A DNA stretch of 39,449 bases from Fontibacterium sp038145245. GTDB lineage: Bacteria; Pseudomonadota; Alphaproteobacteria; Pelagibacterales; Pelagibacteraceae. Of this stretch, positions 16,957 through 26,172 are shown one piece after another. Each line of letters starts with the position of its first letter. Positions within the stretch are counted from its first letter, which is position 1. The DNA lies in assembly GCA_038145245.1 (NCBI GenBank), contig JAYQPI010000006.1, positions 1 through 39,449 on the forward strand. Reading direction: 5' to 3'. The translations under genes were made by a program, and so were the position numbers. The notes below the pieces were generated by a model, which was given only the letters and a program-made list of their open reading frames with translations, did no database searches and was not told the DNA's origin.

Positions 16957-18543
16957 GTGTTAAATTTCTCCAGATTAAAAATTGGATTTATACTTACATC
17001 TATTGTTATTTTTTTTTATATTTTTTTAGGAAATTTTAATTTTGCTTATAAAACTAATTTTTTTTTAGATAAAAAAATAAATTTAGGTTTAGATCTTCAA
17101 GGTGGGTCTTATTTATTATTAGAAATTGATATAAATCCTTTAATTAACAAAAAATTAGAAGAAAAAGTATCTGATCTAAAAAAAAAATTTAATGAAAAAA
17201 AGTTAGATATTAAAAATTTAACTATTTCTAATAATAAAATCATTTTTGAAATAAAGAATGTTTCTCAAAAAAATATTGTTACTACTATTATTGATGAAAA
17301 TAATAATAATATTAGTATTTTTTCTAGAATAAAAAATAATAATGTAACAGATAATTCTAAAGATTTTTTCTATAAAATTGAAAAAGATATATTTATTTTA
17401 CAATTTACCGAAGAATATATTAAACGACTAAAAAATGATGTAATTAATCAATCTGTAGAAATTGTTAGAAAAAGAGTTGATCAACTTGGAACTAAAGAGC
17501 CTACTATACAACAAAAAGGGGACAATAGAATTATTGTTGAATTGCCAGGATTGTCTGATCCGTCTATTTTTAAAAATATTCTTGGAAAAACTGCACAATT
17601 AAATTTTAAATTTTTAAAAACTAACCAAAGCTCAGCTGATAGCCTTGGTTTTGAAAAGATTAAAAATAAAGCTGATAATTCCTTTATCGAAGTTGAAAAA
17701 AAATTAATAGTTTCAGGTGAAAATTTGATTGATGCTCAACCAGGTTTTGATAGACAAACAAATCAATCTATTGTTAGTTTTAAATTTGACAATGTAGGAG
17801 CTAAAAAGTTTGCGAATGCTACCAAAGATAATGTCGGTAGACCCCTTGCGATTATTTTAGATAGCGAGATATTAAGTTCTCCTGTTATTAGAGAGCCGAT
17901 ACTTACTGGAAGCGGTCAAATATCTGGAGGATTTACAGTAGAAGAGGCTAATCAATTAGCTATTTTACTAAGAGCTGGTGCATTGCCAGCGCCCATGAAG
18001 ATTATAGAGGAAAGAACAGTTGGTGCTGATTTAGGTAAAGACTCTATTCGTTATGGAATAATTTCATTTATAGCAGGTTTTTTATTGGTATTCATTTATA
18101 TTATATACGCTTATAAATTATTTGGACTATTCGCTAACATTACACTTTTATTAAACATTGTAATCCTAATTTCAGTTTTGTCTTTATTTGGCGCTACTTT
18201 AACTTTGCCGGGTATAGCTGGAATTGTTCTCACTGTCGGTATGGCAATTGATACTAATGTAATAATTTACGAAAGAGCAAAAGAGGAATTAAAGATTGAA
18301 AAATCAAATATTATTGCTTTTGATATTGCTTATAAAAAATCATTATTAACTATCATTGATTCAAATTTAACAACATTAATTGCAGGCATTATTTTATTTT
18401 ATTTAGGGAACGGACCTGTAAAAGGTTTTGCTGTTACTCTTTGTGTTGGGTTAATAACTTCATTTTTTACAGCTTTTACAGTTAGTAGATTAATGGTTTC
18501 TAAATATCTTATGGCTAATAAAGATAAGATTATAAATATATAA
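16957..18543 (+). CDS. secD: protein translocase subunit SecD
   Basis: A 528-residue SecD of the SecDF-YajC complex, which uses the proton gradient to help pull proteins through SecYEG. It has an N-terminal membrane segment, LGLDLQGGSYLLLEID, a large periplasmic region with IIVELPGL, and a C-terminal bundle of five membrane segments with GIVLTVGMAIDTNVIIYER. The start is GTG, because the first in-frame ATG lies more than 300 codons in. It is directly followed by secF with no gap. Confidence 0.96.
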   Translation: MLNFSRLKIGFILTSIVIFFYIFLGNFNFAYKTNFFLDKKINLGLDLQGGSYLLLEIDINPLINKKLEEKVSDLKKKFNEKKLDIKNLTISNNKIIFEIKNVSQKNIVTTIIDENNNNISIFSRIKNNNVTDNSKDFFYKIEKDIFILQFTEEYIKRLKNDVINQSVEIVRKRVDQLGTKEPTIQQKGDNRIIVELPGLSDPSIFKNILGKTAQLNFKFLKTNQSSADSLGFEKIKNKADNSFIEVEKKLIVSGENLIDAQPGFDRQTNQSIVSFKFDNVGAKKFANATKDNVGRPLAIILDSEILSSPVIREPILTGSGQISGGFTVEEANQLAILLRAGALPAPMKIIEERTVGADLGKDSIRYGIISFIAGFLLVFIYIIYAYKLFGLFANITLLLNIVILISVLSLFGATLTLPGIAGIVLTVGMAIDTNVIIYERAKEELKIEKSNIIAFDIAYKKSLLTIIDSNLTTLIAGIILFYLGNGPVKGFAVTLCVGLITSFFTAFTVSRLMVSKYLMANKDKIINI

Positions 18544-19425
18544 ATGACAAATTTTAACTTTTTAAAATACAAAAATTTTTTTTTAATACTATCAACTTTT
18601 TTGGTTATAACTTCCATCATCTTAATATTTGCGAAAGGGTTAGATTTTGGAGTTGATTTTAAAGGCGGAACAACAATCGAAATTCGACTAGAAAAAAAAA
18701 TTGAAATAGAAAAACTTAGAAATTCTTTATCAAAACTTAAAATTAACAACTATTCAGTTAAAGAATTTGGATCTGCAAATGATTTTCTGATTTCAACAGA
18801 TAATAGTGTTTCACCAGGTGATATTAAAAGTTCTATTGAAAAGGATTTAAATGAAAAAATTTCAATTAGAAAAGTTGAGTCAGTAGGTCCTAAAATAGGA
18901 TCTGAATTAATTAAATCAGCGATTTATTCTGTTTTATTAAGTTTTATTGCAATGTTTTTTTATTTATGGTTTAGATTTGAATGGCAGTTCAGTTTTGGTG
19001 GTATAGCTGCTCTATTTCACGATGTTATAATCACAGTTGGAGTATTTTCTCTTTTAGGATTAGAATTTAATCTTACAATTGTGGCTGCATTATTAACTAT
19101 TATTGGTTATTCAATTAACGATACTGTTATCATTTATGATCGAATTAGAGAAAATTTAAAGAAAGATAGCAGTAGTGAATTGTCAATCTTGGTAAATGAA
19201 TCTTTAAATAATACTCTTTCTCGTACATTAAAAACTTCTGGAACGACTTTATTGTCCATTATTGCTGTATTAATTTTTGGAGGAGAGGTTCTGAAAGGGT
19301 TTGCCTTTGCTATTACTTTTGGAATTATAATAGGCACTTATTCTTCAATTTATATAGCCTCACCAATAGTAATGTTTTTTAAAGTAAAGAGAGATTGGTC
19401 AGTTAAAATTGATAATACGCCTTAA
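18544..19425 (+). CDS. secF: protein translocase subunit SecF
   Basis: A 293-residue SecF with an N-terminal membrane segment, the GLDFGVDFKGGTTIEIR motif, a small periplasmic domain and a C-terminal bundle containing GYSINDTVIIYDRIRE. It pairs with SecD. Its ATG immediately follows the secD stop codon. Its own TAA shares TTAA with the stop of the minus-strand PuuD-like gene, so the plus-strand block ends without room for a terminator. Confidence 0.96.
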   Translation: MTNFNFLKYKNFFLILSTFLVITSIILIFAKGLDFGVDFKGGTTIEIRLEKKIEIEKLRNSLSKLKINNYSVKEFGSANDFLISTDNSVSPGDIKSSIEKDLNEKISIRKVESVGPKIGSELIKSAIYSVLLSFIAMFFYLWFRFEWQFSFGGIAALFHDVIITVGVFSLLGLEFNLTIVAALLTIIGYSINDTVIIYDRIRENLKKDSSSELSILVNESLNNTLSRTLKTSGTTLLSIIAVLIFGGEVLKGFAFAITFGIIIGTYSSIYIASPIVMFFKVKRDWSVKIDNTP

Positions 19426-20021
19426 TAAAGATTTTGAGCAGTTACCATTGTTAACAGCATCGGAATAGACAAAAAAGTATTAGTTCTAGAGATTAACATT
19501 GCCATTCTTGCTGATTTAGTTTTGGTTTCAGGATCGCATTCAACAATTCCCAAAGCTCTTTTTTGATTTGGCCAAATTATAAACCAAACGTTAAAAGCCA
19601 TAATTATTCCAAGCCACATACCAATTCCAATTGTTATATTTTTTGGATTTCCTTTAAAGGCTAAGGCTTCATGAACATAACCATTTAAATAAGCTGTTAT
19701 TAAACCTGTAATAATTGTTGAAAGTGCAGCCCAACGAAACCAAAATAAAGCTGCTGGAGCTATTACTTTTCCAATTGCAGGTTTTTGTTCGTCAGGAATT
19801 TTTGGCATACTTGGTATTTGCACAAAATTAAAATACCATAACAATCCTATCCACATAATCCCGGACAAGACGTGTAAGTATCTAAATATAGCGCTCCAAA
19901 AATATCTATCGTTTGACCAACCATCGTTAATATAAAACAAAACTCCAAAAAAAATTAAAGTTGCAATAACAGAAGTTATTATTGTCTTTGGTAATGATTG
20001 AAGAATATTACTGATTCCCAT
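19422..20021 (-). CDS. PuuD-like (urate hydroxylase N-terminal domain) membrane protein
   Basis: A 199-residue membrane protein with about five hydrophobic segments. RYLHVLSGIMWIGLLWYFNF and the following APAALFWFRWAALSTIITGL resemble the membrane domain of the PuuD/Urate_ox_N family (formerly DUF989). Full-length PuuD carries a C-terminal cytochrome c domain. This protein ends after the membrane domain and has no CxxCH heme motif. No purine-degradation gene is nearby. A urate hydroxylase role therefore cannot be assumed, and a membrane-embedded heme or redox role is an alternative guess. It lies 29 bases downstream of uvrA on the same strand and overlaps the end of secF by four bases. Confidence 0.7.
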   Translation of the reverse strand: MGISNILQSLPKTIITSVIATLIFFGVLFYINDGWSNDRYFWSAIFRYLHVLSGIMWIGLLWYFNFVQIPSMPKIPDEQKPAIGKVIAPAALFWFRWAALSTIITGLITAYLNGYVHEALAFKGNPKNITIGIGMWLGIIMAFNVWFIIWPNQKRALGIVECDPETKTKSARMAMLISRTNTFLSIPMLLTMVTAQNLY

Positions 20022-20050
20022 AATGTAATATTAACATATAAAATATTCTT

Positions 20051-22939
20051 TTAAGCAATCTTTTTTGAAAGATTTTTAGATAAAATTTTCTTTAAAAATT
20101 CGCCTGTATAACTGTTTTTTATAAGAGAAATGTCCTCTGGAGTGCCTTCAGCAATAATTTTTCCACCTTTTACACCTCCTTCTGGGCCCATATCTATAAT
20201 CCAGTCTGCTGTTTTAATAACATCCAAATTATGTTCAATGACTATTACTGTATTTCCTTTGTTTACAAAAGTATGCAGTACTTCTAATAATTTTTTGACA
20301 TCATGAACATGTAAACCTGTAGTAGGTTCATCTAGTATATAAATTGTTCTTCCTGTTGCTCTTTTTGATAACTCTTTTGCAAGTTTAATTCTTTGTGCTT
20401 CTCCTCCTGATAAAGTAGTGGCTTGTTGTCCAATTTTTATATAGCCAAGACCTACTTTTTGAAGAGTTAAGAGCTTATCTTTAATTGATGAAATATTTTC
20501 AAAAAACATGACCCCTTCATCAACTGTCATATTTAAAACATCAGCAATATTTTTATCTTTAAATCTTATTTCTAAAGTTTCTCTATTGTATCTATTTCCT
20601 TTACAAACATCACACTGAACATAAACATCAGGTAAAAAATGCATCTCATAAGTTATTACTCCATCACCTTCACATGCTTCACATCTTCCTCCTTTAACAT
20701 TAAAAGAAAATCTACCTGGTTTATAACCTCTTGCTTTTGAATCTGGCAAATTGACGAACCATTCTCTTATAACTGTAAATGCTCCAGAGTAAGTTGCTGG
20801 ATTAGATCTTGGGGTTCTGCCAATAGGAGATTGATCAATATCTATTATTTTATCTAAATACTCATAGCCCTGGATACCTTTAAAAGGTTTTGGCATATTT
20901 TTTGTTATGGTTTTATTAATCATTAAATTTAATGCTCTATAAAGAGTATGTAGAACAAATGTTGATTTTCCACTGCCAGAAACACCTGTTACTGTGGTAA
21001 AAGTTCCAAGAGGAATTTTAGCTGTAACATTTTGTAAATTATTTCCAGTAGCTCCACTCAGAGTTAAATATCTACCATCTTTTGCTTTTCTTCTTATTTG
21101 TTGAATAGGAATATATTTTTTTCCAGACAAATATTGTCCAGTTATACTATTTTCATTCTGTTTAATTTCTGAAGGTGTGCCGGTAGCAGTAATATAACCT
21201 CCCTCAGTTCCAGCGCCAGGTCCAAGATCAATAATATAATCTGAGTTAAGCATTGCCTCTTCATCATGCTCTACAACTATAACTGTATTACCTAAGTCTC
21301 TTAATCTTTTAAGGGCATTTAAAAGTTTTATATTATCTTTTTGATGCAATCCAATTGACGGCTCATCCAAAACATAAAGAACTCCGGTTAAACCTGAACC
21401 TATTTGTGATGCTAATCTTATTCTTTGAGATTCTCCTCCAGACAATGTTCCCGATGATCTTGATAAATTTAAATAATCAAGACCCACATTTATTAAAAAA
21501 CTTAATCTTTCATTAATTTCTTTTAAAATATGTAAAGAAATTTTATTTTCTTTTTCAGTTAAATATTTATGAAGATTAGAAAACCATTCGTAAGCACTTT
21601 GAATAGACATTTTTGAAACCTCGCTAATATTTAATTCATTTATTTTTACCGAAAGTGCTTCTTCTTTAAGTCTCATTCCTTTACATCGCTCACATTCTGT
21701 TTCATTTTGGAACTGAGAAATCTCTTCTCGTTTCCAATCGCTATCAGTTTCTAAATATTTTCTTTCTAAATTAGTAACTACACCTTCAAATGATTTTTTG
21801 TTTGAATATTTTTCATAACCATCATCATAAAAAAATTTAATTTCATCTTCGCCTGATCCATATAAAATAATATCTTGGATTTTTTTTGGTAAATCTTTCC
21901 ATGGAGTTTCTAAAGAAAAATTATAATGTTTAGCCAAAGAAGATAATGTTTGAGCATAATACAATGTCGAAGTTGAAGCCCATGGTATAATTGCTCCATC
22001 AATTAAAGATTTTTTATCGTTCGGAACTACTAATTTTGGATCAATATAAAGATCTACTCCAATGCCTTCACATTCTGGGCATGCACCATAAGGACTATTG
22101 AAAGAGAATAATCTTGGTTCTATTTCTTCAATAGTAAACCCACTCTCGGGACATGCAAATTTTGAAGAAAATATAATTTTTTCATTTTTTTTAAATTCTT
22201 TTGGAAGATTCTCATTTGTAAAATCCACATAAACAAGTCCATCTGATAAAGATAGTGTGGTTTCAATACTCTCTGCTATTCTTTGTTGTTCTTTTTTATC
22301 ATTAATAAAACTATCTACATATATTTCTATGTCATGTTTTAAATTTTTATTTAAAGTAGGTGAGTTATCAATTTCGTAAATCTTTCCATCAATTCTTGCT
22401 TTCTGAAAACCTCTTTTTTTATATCCTAGTAATTCTTTTTTATATTCACCTTTTCGCCCTCTAACTACAGGAGCGTAAATTTGAATTTTAGATTGTTTTG
22501 GTAAATCTAATATACGGTCTACCATCTCTGAAATTGTTTGAGATTTAATAGGTTTTCCGGTGAAAGGTGAATAGGGAATGCCAATTCTAGCATACAAAAC
22601 TCGCATGTAATCATAAATCTCAGTTACTGTTGCAACAATTGATCTTGGATTTTTTGAAGTAGTTTTTTGCTCTATCGATATTGCTGGTGATAGACCCTCA
22701 ATCAGATCAACATCTGGTTTTCTCATACGGTCTAAAAATTGACGAGCATAAGCTGATAAACTTTCAACATATCTTCTTTGACCTTCAGCATAGATTGTAT
22801 CAAATGCTAAAGATGATTTTCCGGAGCCAGACAGTCCTGTTATAGTTATTAATTTGTCTCTTGGAATCTCTAATGAAATATTTTTTAAATTATGTTCTTT
22901 AGCACCTTTGATAACGATTTTTGTGACACTATTACTCAT
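20051..22939 (-). CDS. uvrA: excinuclease ABC subunit A
   Basis: A 962-residue UvrA, the damage-sensing ATPase of nucleotide excision repair. It contains two ABC ATPase modules: Walker A GLSGSGKSSLAFDT near the N-terminus and GVSGSGKSTFVLHTLY in the second half, with signature motifs LSGGESQRIRLA and LSGGEAQRIKLA. Zinc-binding cysteines are visible as CPECEG, CERCKG, CEACEGDG and CDVCKG. Length is near the family norm (about 940). It is divergent from ssb across 83 bases, a common arrangement. I found no GTTC-type or E. coli-type LexA box in that gap. No uvrB or uvrC is in the window. Confidence 0.98.
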   Translation of the reverse strand: MSNSVTKIVIKGAKEHNLKNISLEIPRDKLITITGLSGSGKSSLAFDTIYAEGQRRYVESLSAYARQFLDRMRKPDVDLIEGLSPAISIEQKTTSKNPRSIVATVTEIYDYMRVLYARIGIPYSPFTGKPIKSQTISEMVDRILDLPKQSKIQIYAPVVRGRKGEYKKELLGYKKRGFQKARIDGKIYEIDNSPTLNKNLKHDIEIYVDSFINDKKEQQRIAESIETTLSLSDGLVYVDFTNENLPKEFKKNEKIIFSSKFACPESGFTIEEIEPRLFSFNSPYGACPECEGIGVDLYIDPKLVVPNDKKSLIDGAIIPWASTSTLYYAQTLSSLAKHYNFSLETPWKDLPKKIQDIILYGSGEDEIKFFYDDGYEKYSNKKSFEGVVTNLERKYLETDSDWKREEISQFQNETECERCKGMRLKEEALSVKINELNISEVSKMSIQSAYEWFSNLHKYLTEKENKISLHILKEINERLSFLINVGLDYLNLSRSSGTLSGGESQRIRLASQIGSGLTGVLYVLDEPSIGLHQKDNIKLLNALKRLRDLGNTVIVVEHDEEAMLNSDYIIDLGPGAGTEGGYITATGTPSEIKQNENSITGQYLSGKKYIPIQQIRRKAKDGRYLTLSGATGNNLQNVTAKIPLGTFTTVTGVSGSGKSTFVLHTLYRALNLMINKTITKNMPKPFKGIQGYEYLDKIIDIDQSPIGRTPRSNPATYSGAFTVIREWFVNLPDSKARGYKPGRFSFNVKGGRCEACEGDGVITYEMHFLPDVYVQCDVCKGNRYNRETLEIRFKDKNIADVLNMTVDEGVMFFENISSIKDKLLTLQKVGLGYIKIGQQATTLSGGEAQRIKLAKELSKRATGRTIYILDEPTTGLHVHDVKKLLEVLHTFVNKGNTVIVIEHNLDVIKTADWIIDMGPEGGVKGGKIIAEGTPEDISLIKNSYTGEFLKKILSKNLSKKIA

Positions 22940-22976
22940 CTTTTTAGTAAATTTTATTCTTTTAATTTGATTAGTC

Positions 22977-22985
22977 TGATATAAT
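22977..22985 (+). promoter_or_regulatory. extended -10 promoter element for ssb-gyrA
   Basis: TGATATAAT at 22977-22985 is a perfect extended -10 (TGn followed by consensus TATAAT). The -35 position 17 bases upstream is weak (TTCTTT), as is usual for extended -10 promoters. Transcription would begin near 22992 and leave a leader of about 30 nt before ssb at 23023. This is the best promoter match seen in the window. It sits in the divergent uvrA/ssb gap. Confidence 0.6.
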
Positions 22986-23022
22986 AAACATGTAATTCTT
23001 ACTTCAAAAAAAGATCTATATT

Positions 23023-23475
23023 ATGGCAGGAAGCTTAAATAAAGTTTTATTAATTGGTAGACTTGGAAATGATCCTGAAATCAAACAAATGCAAAATGGA
23101 AAAAACGTTGCAAGACTAAGTGTTGCAACTTCAGAAAGCTGGAAAGATAAAAATACTGGAGAAAAAAAAGAAAAAACAGAATGGCATAGAGTTGTTATTT
23201 TTAATGAAGGCTTAGTTAACGTTGTTCAAAAATATCTTAAAAAAGGAGCCCAAGTTTATATAGAAGGTCAGTTAAATACTAATAAATATACTGATAGTAA
23301 CGGACAAGAAAAATACAGCACTCAAATAGTTCTGCAAGGATACAACTCATCTCTTACAATGTTAGATGGAAAAAGTTCTTCATCCGGAGACAGTAAAAAA
23401 TTAGAAGGTAGTCAATTACCCTCGGATGATATGAACGATATATCTCAAGATCCTGACGATAAAGTACCATTTTAA
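23023..23475 (+). CDS. ssb: single-stranded DNA-binding protein
   Basis: A 150-residue SSB. The OB fold occupies about residues 1-110, starting GSLNKVLLIGRLGNDPEI and including EWHRVVIFNEGL and YIEGQLNTNKY. A short disordered linker ends in the acidic tip DPDDKVPF, a variant of the usual DDDIPF that recruits repair and replication partners. It coats single-stranded DNA as a tetramer. Nine bases separate it from gyrA, and the promoter at 22977 probably serves both. Confidence 0.97.
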   Translation: MAGSLNKVLLIGRLGNDPEIKQMQNGKNVARLSVATSESWKDKNTGEKKEKTEWHRVVIFNEGLVNVVQKYLKKGAQVYIEGQLNTNKYTDSNGQEKYSTQIVLQGYNSSLTMLDGKSSSSGDSKKLEGSQLPSDDMNDISQDPDDKVPF

Positions 23476-23484
23476 ATTTACTTC

Positions 23485-26172
23485 ATGAGTGAAGATTTAA
23501 ATCAAGAAAATTCAATCAATAAAAAATATAGCTCAGTTCAAATCGTAGATGAGATGAAAACCTCATACTTATCCTACGCAATGAGCGTTATCATAAGTAG
23601 AGCACTACCTGATGCAAGAGACGGATTAAAGCCTGTTCATAGAAGAATTATCTATGCGATGTACAAAGGTGGATATGATTGGTCAAAACAATTTAGAAAA
23701 TCAGCAAGAGTAGTCGGCGATGTAATTGGTAAGTATCACCCGCATGGCGATCAGGCAGTTTACGATGCTTTAGTTCGATTAGCTCAAGATTTTTCTATGA
23801 GTGTAAAATTATTAGATGGCCAAGGTAATTTTGGATCTATGGATGGCGATAGAGCTGCTGCAATGCGTTACACTGAAACAAGATTAGCTAAAATTTCCGA
23901 ATATTTAGTTGCAGATATTGAAAAAAATACAATTGATTATCAAAACAATTATGACGATACTGAATTAGAACCAACCGTACTTCCAACTCAATTTCCTAAT
24001 TTGTTAGTAAATGGAGCAGGTGGCATAGCTGTTGGAATGGCAACAAATATTCCACCTCATAATCTTGGAGAAATTATTGATGGTACTCTTGCTTATATTG
24101 ATAATAATGAAATTTCCATTGATGAGTTAATTAAGTTAATTCCAGGCCCTGATTTTCCTACTGGAGGTTTGATAATTGGAAAAGAAGCAATAAAAACTGG
24201 ATATAAAACCGGAAGAGGATCAATAAAAATAAGAGGTGAAATTGATACAGAGGAAGAAAAAAAAGACAAAACTCTTATAGTGATTAAGTCAGTACCATTC
24301 CAAACTAACAAATCTTTACTAATAGAAAAAATTGCTCTTTTGGTAAGAGAAAAAAAAATTGAAGGCATATCAGATATAAGAGATGAATCTAATAAGGAAG
24401 GCGTAAGAATAGTTATTGATTTAAAAAGAGGAGTATCAAGCGAAGTAATTATAAATCAACTTTATAAATACTCTCCAATTGAGTCATCATTTGGATTTAA
24501 TACTCTTGCAATCCTTAACGGTAAACCTGAGTTACTAAATTTAAAACAATTTATAAAAGTTTTTGTAGAATTTAGAGAAAAAGTTTTAATTAAAAGAACA
24601 TTATTTGACTTAAAAAAGGCTAAAGATCGAGTTCACATTCTAATTGGATTATTTATAGCAATAGAAAATATTGATGAAATTATAAATATTATTCGTAAAT
24701 CTAAAAACCCAAATGAAGCAAAGATTACACTTCAAAATAAACAATGGAGTTTTAAAAAATCAAAAATAAATAAGGATGTTTTGGACGTCAGTGATTTATC
24801 TAATAAAGATCAATATCATTTATCAGATTATCAAGTTAGAGCAATTTTAGAACTTAGACTTCAAAAACTTACTGCAATTGGTCATGAGGAAATTAATCAA
24901 GAAATTAGCGAACTTTATAAACTTATAGTTAATTATAAAAAAATTCTCAATGACAGAAGTGTACTGTTAAATCAGATTAAAGATGAGCTAAAAGATATTA
25001 AAGCAAAATTTGCAACTTCTAGAAAAACTAAAATTATAAATCAAGTAGGAACATTTGATATTGAAGATGTGGTTCAAAAAGAAGATGTGATTATTACTAT
25101 TACTAACAAAGGATATATTAAAAGAAGTCCTTTAAGTTCAATTAGAGTTCAAAAAAGAGGTGGTAAAGGTAAAACAGGAATAACTACCAGAGACGAAGAT
25201 TTTGTAAGTCAAATATTTACTGCTAACACTCATACGCCTATTCTTTTCTTTTCATCAAAAGGTATAGTTTATAAATTAAAAGCATGGAAAATTCCCGAAG
25301 GTTCAAATCAGTCAAAAGGCAAGGCTCTTCATAGTATTCTTCCATTAAAAGAAGGTCATATAATCACATCAATTATGCCTTTACCAAGTGATGAGTCTTT
25401 ATGGAAAAAAATGAAAATTATATTCGCTACTGCGAGCGGTAAAGTAAGAAAGAATAGCCTTTTAGATTTTGAAAGTATTCAACAAAGTGGAAAAATAGCA
25501 ATGAAATTAGAAAATAATGATTCAATTGTTGGAATTAAAATTTTAGATGATGATGATGATTTTTTATTAAGTTCAAAGAATGGAAAATCTTTAAGAGTTC
25601 AATCAAAAAACCTTAGACTTTTTAAAGGTAGATCTTCTAAAGGAATTAAAGGCATGTCCTTAAAAAAGGATGATAAAATCATTTCTTTGTCAATTTTGAA
25701 AAGCGTTAAAATAACATCCGATCAAGCAAGATCATATATTAAATCATCAAGATTAGAAAAAGATGCAGAAGTAAATTCAGACGATGAGAATGAAACAACT
25801 AAAATAATATCGTTATCTAAAAAGCAAATTGAAGAATTTAAAAATAAAGAACAGTATATTTTGACTATAACTGAAAATGGTTACGGAAAACGTTCTTCTG
25901 CATATGAATACAGAGTAAGCGGTAGAGGGGGTCAAGGAATAATTAATATTATAAGTTCGCAAAGAAATGGTAATGTTGCCTCAACATTTACAATCAATCA
26001 TGAAGACCAAATTATGTTAATTACTGATAAAGGCCAGATGATTAGATGTAATGTTAAAGATATTAGAATTACTGGTAGAAACACTCAAGGAGTTAAAATT
26101 TTTAATCTTTCAGAAGATGAAAAAGTTGTTTCTGCTGCACGAGTAGAAGACTCTTCAGAAGAAAGTTATTAA
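23485..26172 (+). CDS. gyrA: DNA gyrase subunit A
   Basis: An 895-residue type IIA topoisomerase subunit. The catalytic tyrosine is Y129 in AAAMRYTETRL. The C-terminal beta-pinwheel contains a GyrA box, QKRGGKG at residues 556-562, which separates gyrase from topoisomerase IV (ParC). In the quinolone-determining region, HPHGDQAVYDALVRLAQDFS has Gln90 where E. coli has Ser83, while the Asp87 equivalent is kept as Asp94. The stop overlaps the next start by one base. gyrB is not in the window. Confidence 0.97.
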   Translation: MSEDLNQENSINKKYSSVQIVDEMKTSYLSYAMSVIISRALPDARDGLKPVHRRIIYAMYKGGYDWSKQFRKSARVVGDVIGKYHPHGDQAVYDALVRLAQDFSMSVKLLDGQGNFGSMDGDRAAAMRYTETRLAKISEYLVADIEKNTIDYQNNYDDTELEPTVLPTQFPNLLVNGAGGIAVGMATNIPPHNLGEIIDGTLAYIDNNEISIDELIKLIPGPDFPTGGLIIGKEAIKTGYKTGRGSIKIRGEIDTEEEKKDKTLIVIKSVPFQTNKSLLIEKIALLVREKKIEGISDIRDESNKEGVRIVIDLKRGVSSEVIINQLYKYSPIESSFGFNTLAILNGKPELLNLKQFIKVFVEFREKVLIKRTLFDLKKAKDRVHILIGLFIAIENIDEIINIIRKSKNPNEAKITLQNKQWSFKKSKINKDVLDVSDLSNKDQYHLSDYQVRAILELRLQKLTAIGHEEINQEISELYKLIVNYKKILNDRSVLLNQIKDELKDIKAKFATSRKTKIINQVGTFDIEDVVQKEDVIITITNKGYIKRSPLSSIRVQKRGGKGKTGITTRDEDFVSQIFTANTHTPILFFSSKGIVYKLKAWKIPEGSNQSKGKALHSILPLKEGHIITSIMPLPSDESLWKKMKIIFATASGKVRKNSLLDFESIQQSGKIAMKLENNDSIVGIKILDDDDDFLLSSKNGKSLRVQSKNLRLFKGRSSKGIKGMSLKKDDKIISLSILKSVKITSDQARSYIKSSRLEKDAEVNSDDENETTKIISLSKKQIEEFKNKEQYILTITENGYGKRSSAYEYRVSGRGGQGIINIISSQRNGNVASTFTINHEDQIMLITDKGQMIRCNVKDIRITGRNTQGVKIFNLSEDEKVVSAARVEDSSEESY

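Noticed and set aside
18399..18749. 116-codon open frame on the minus strand opposite secD/secF
   Set aside because: It lies wholly antisense to two well-conserved genes, has no recognisable motif, and its composition is that of a complementary shadow of membrane-protein codons.
22940..23022. SOS (LexA) box in the uvrA/ssb divergent region
   Set aside because: Neither the alphaproteobacterial GTTC-N7-GTTC / GAAC-N7-GAAC form nor the E. coli CTGT-N8-ACAG form is present.
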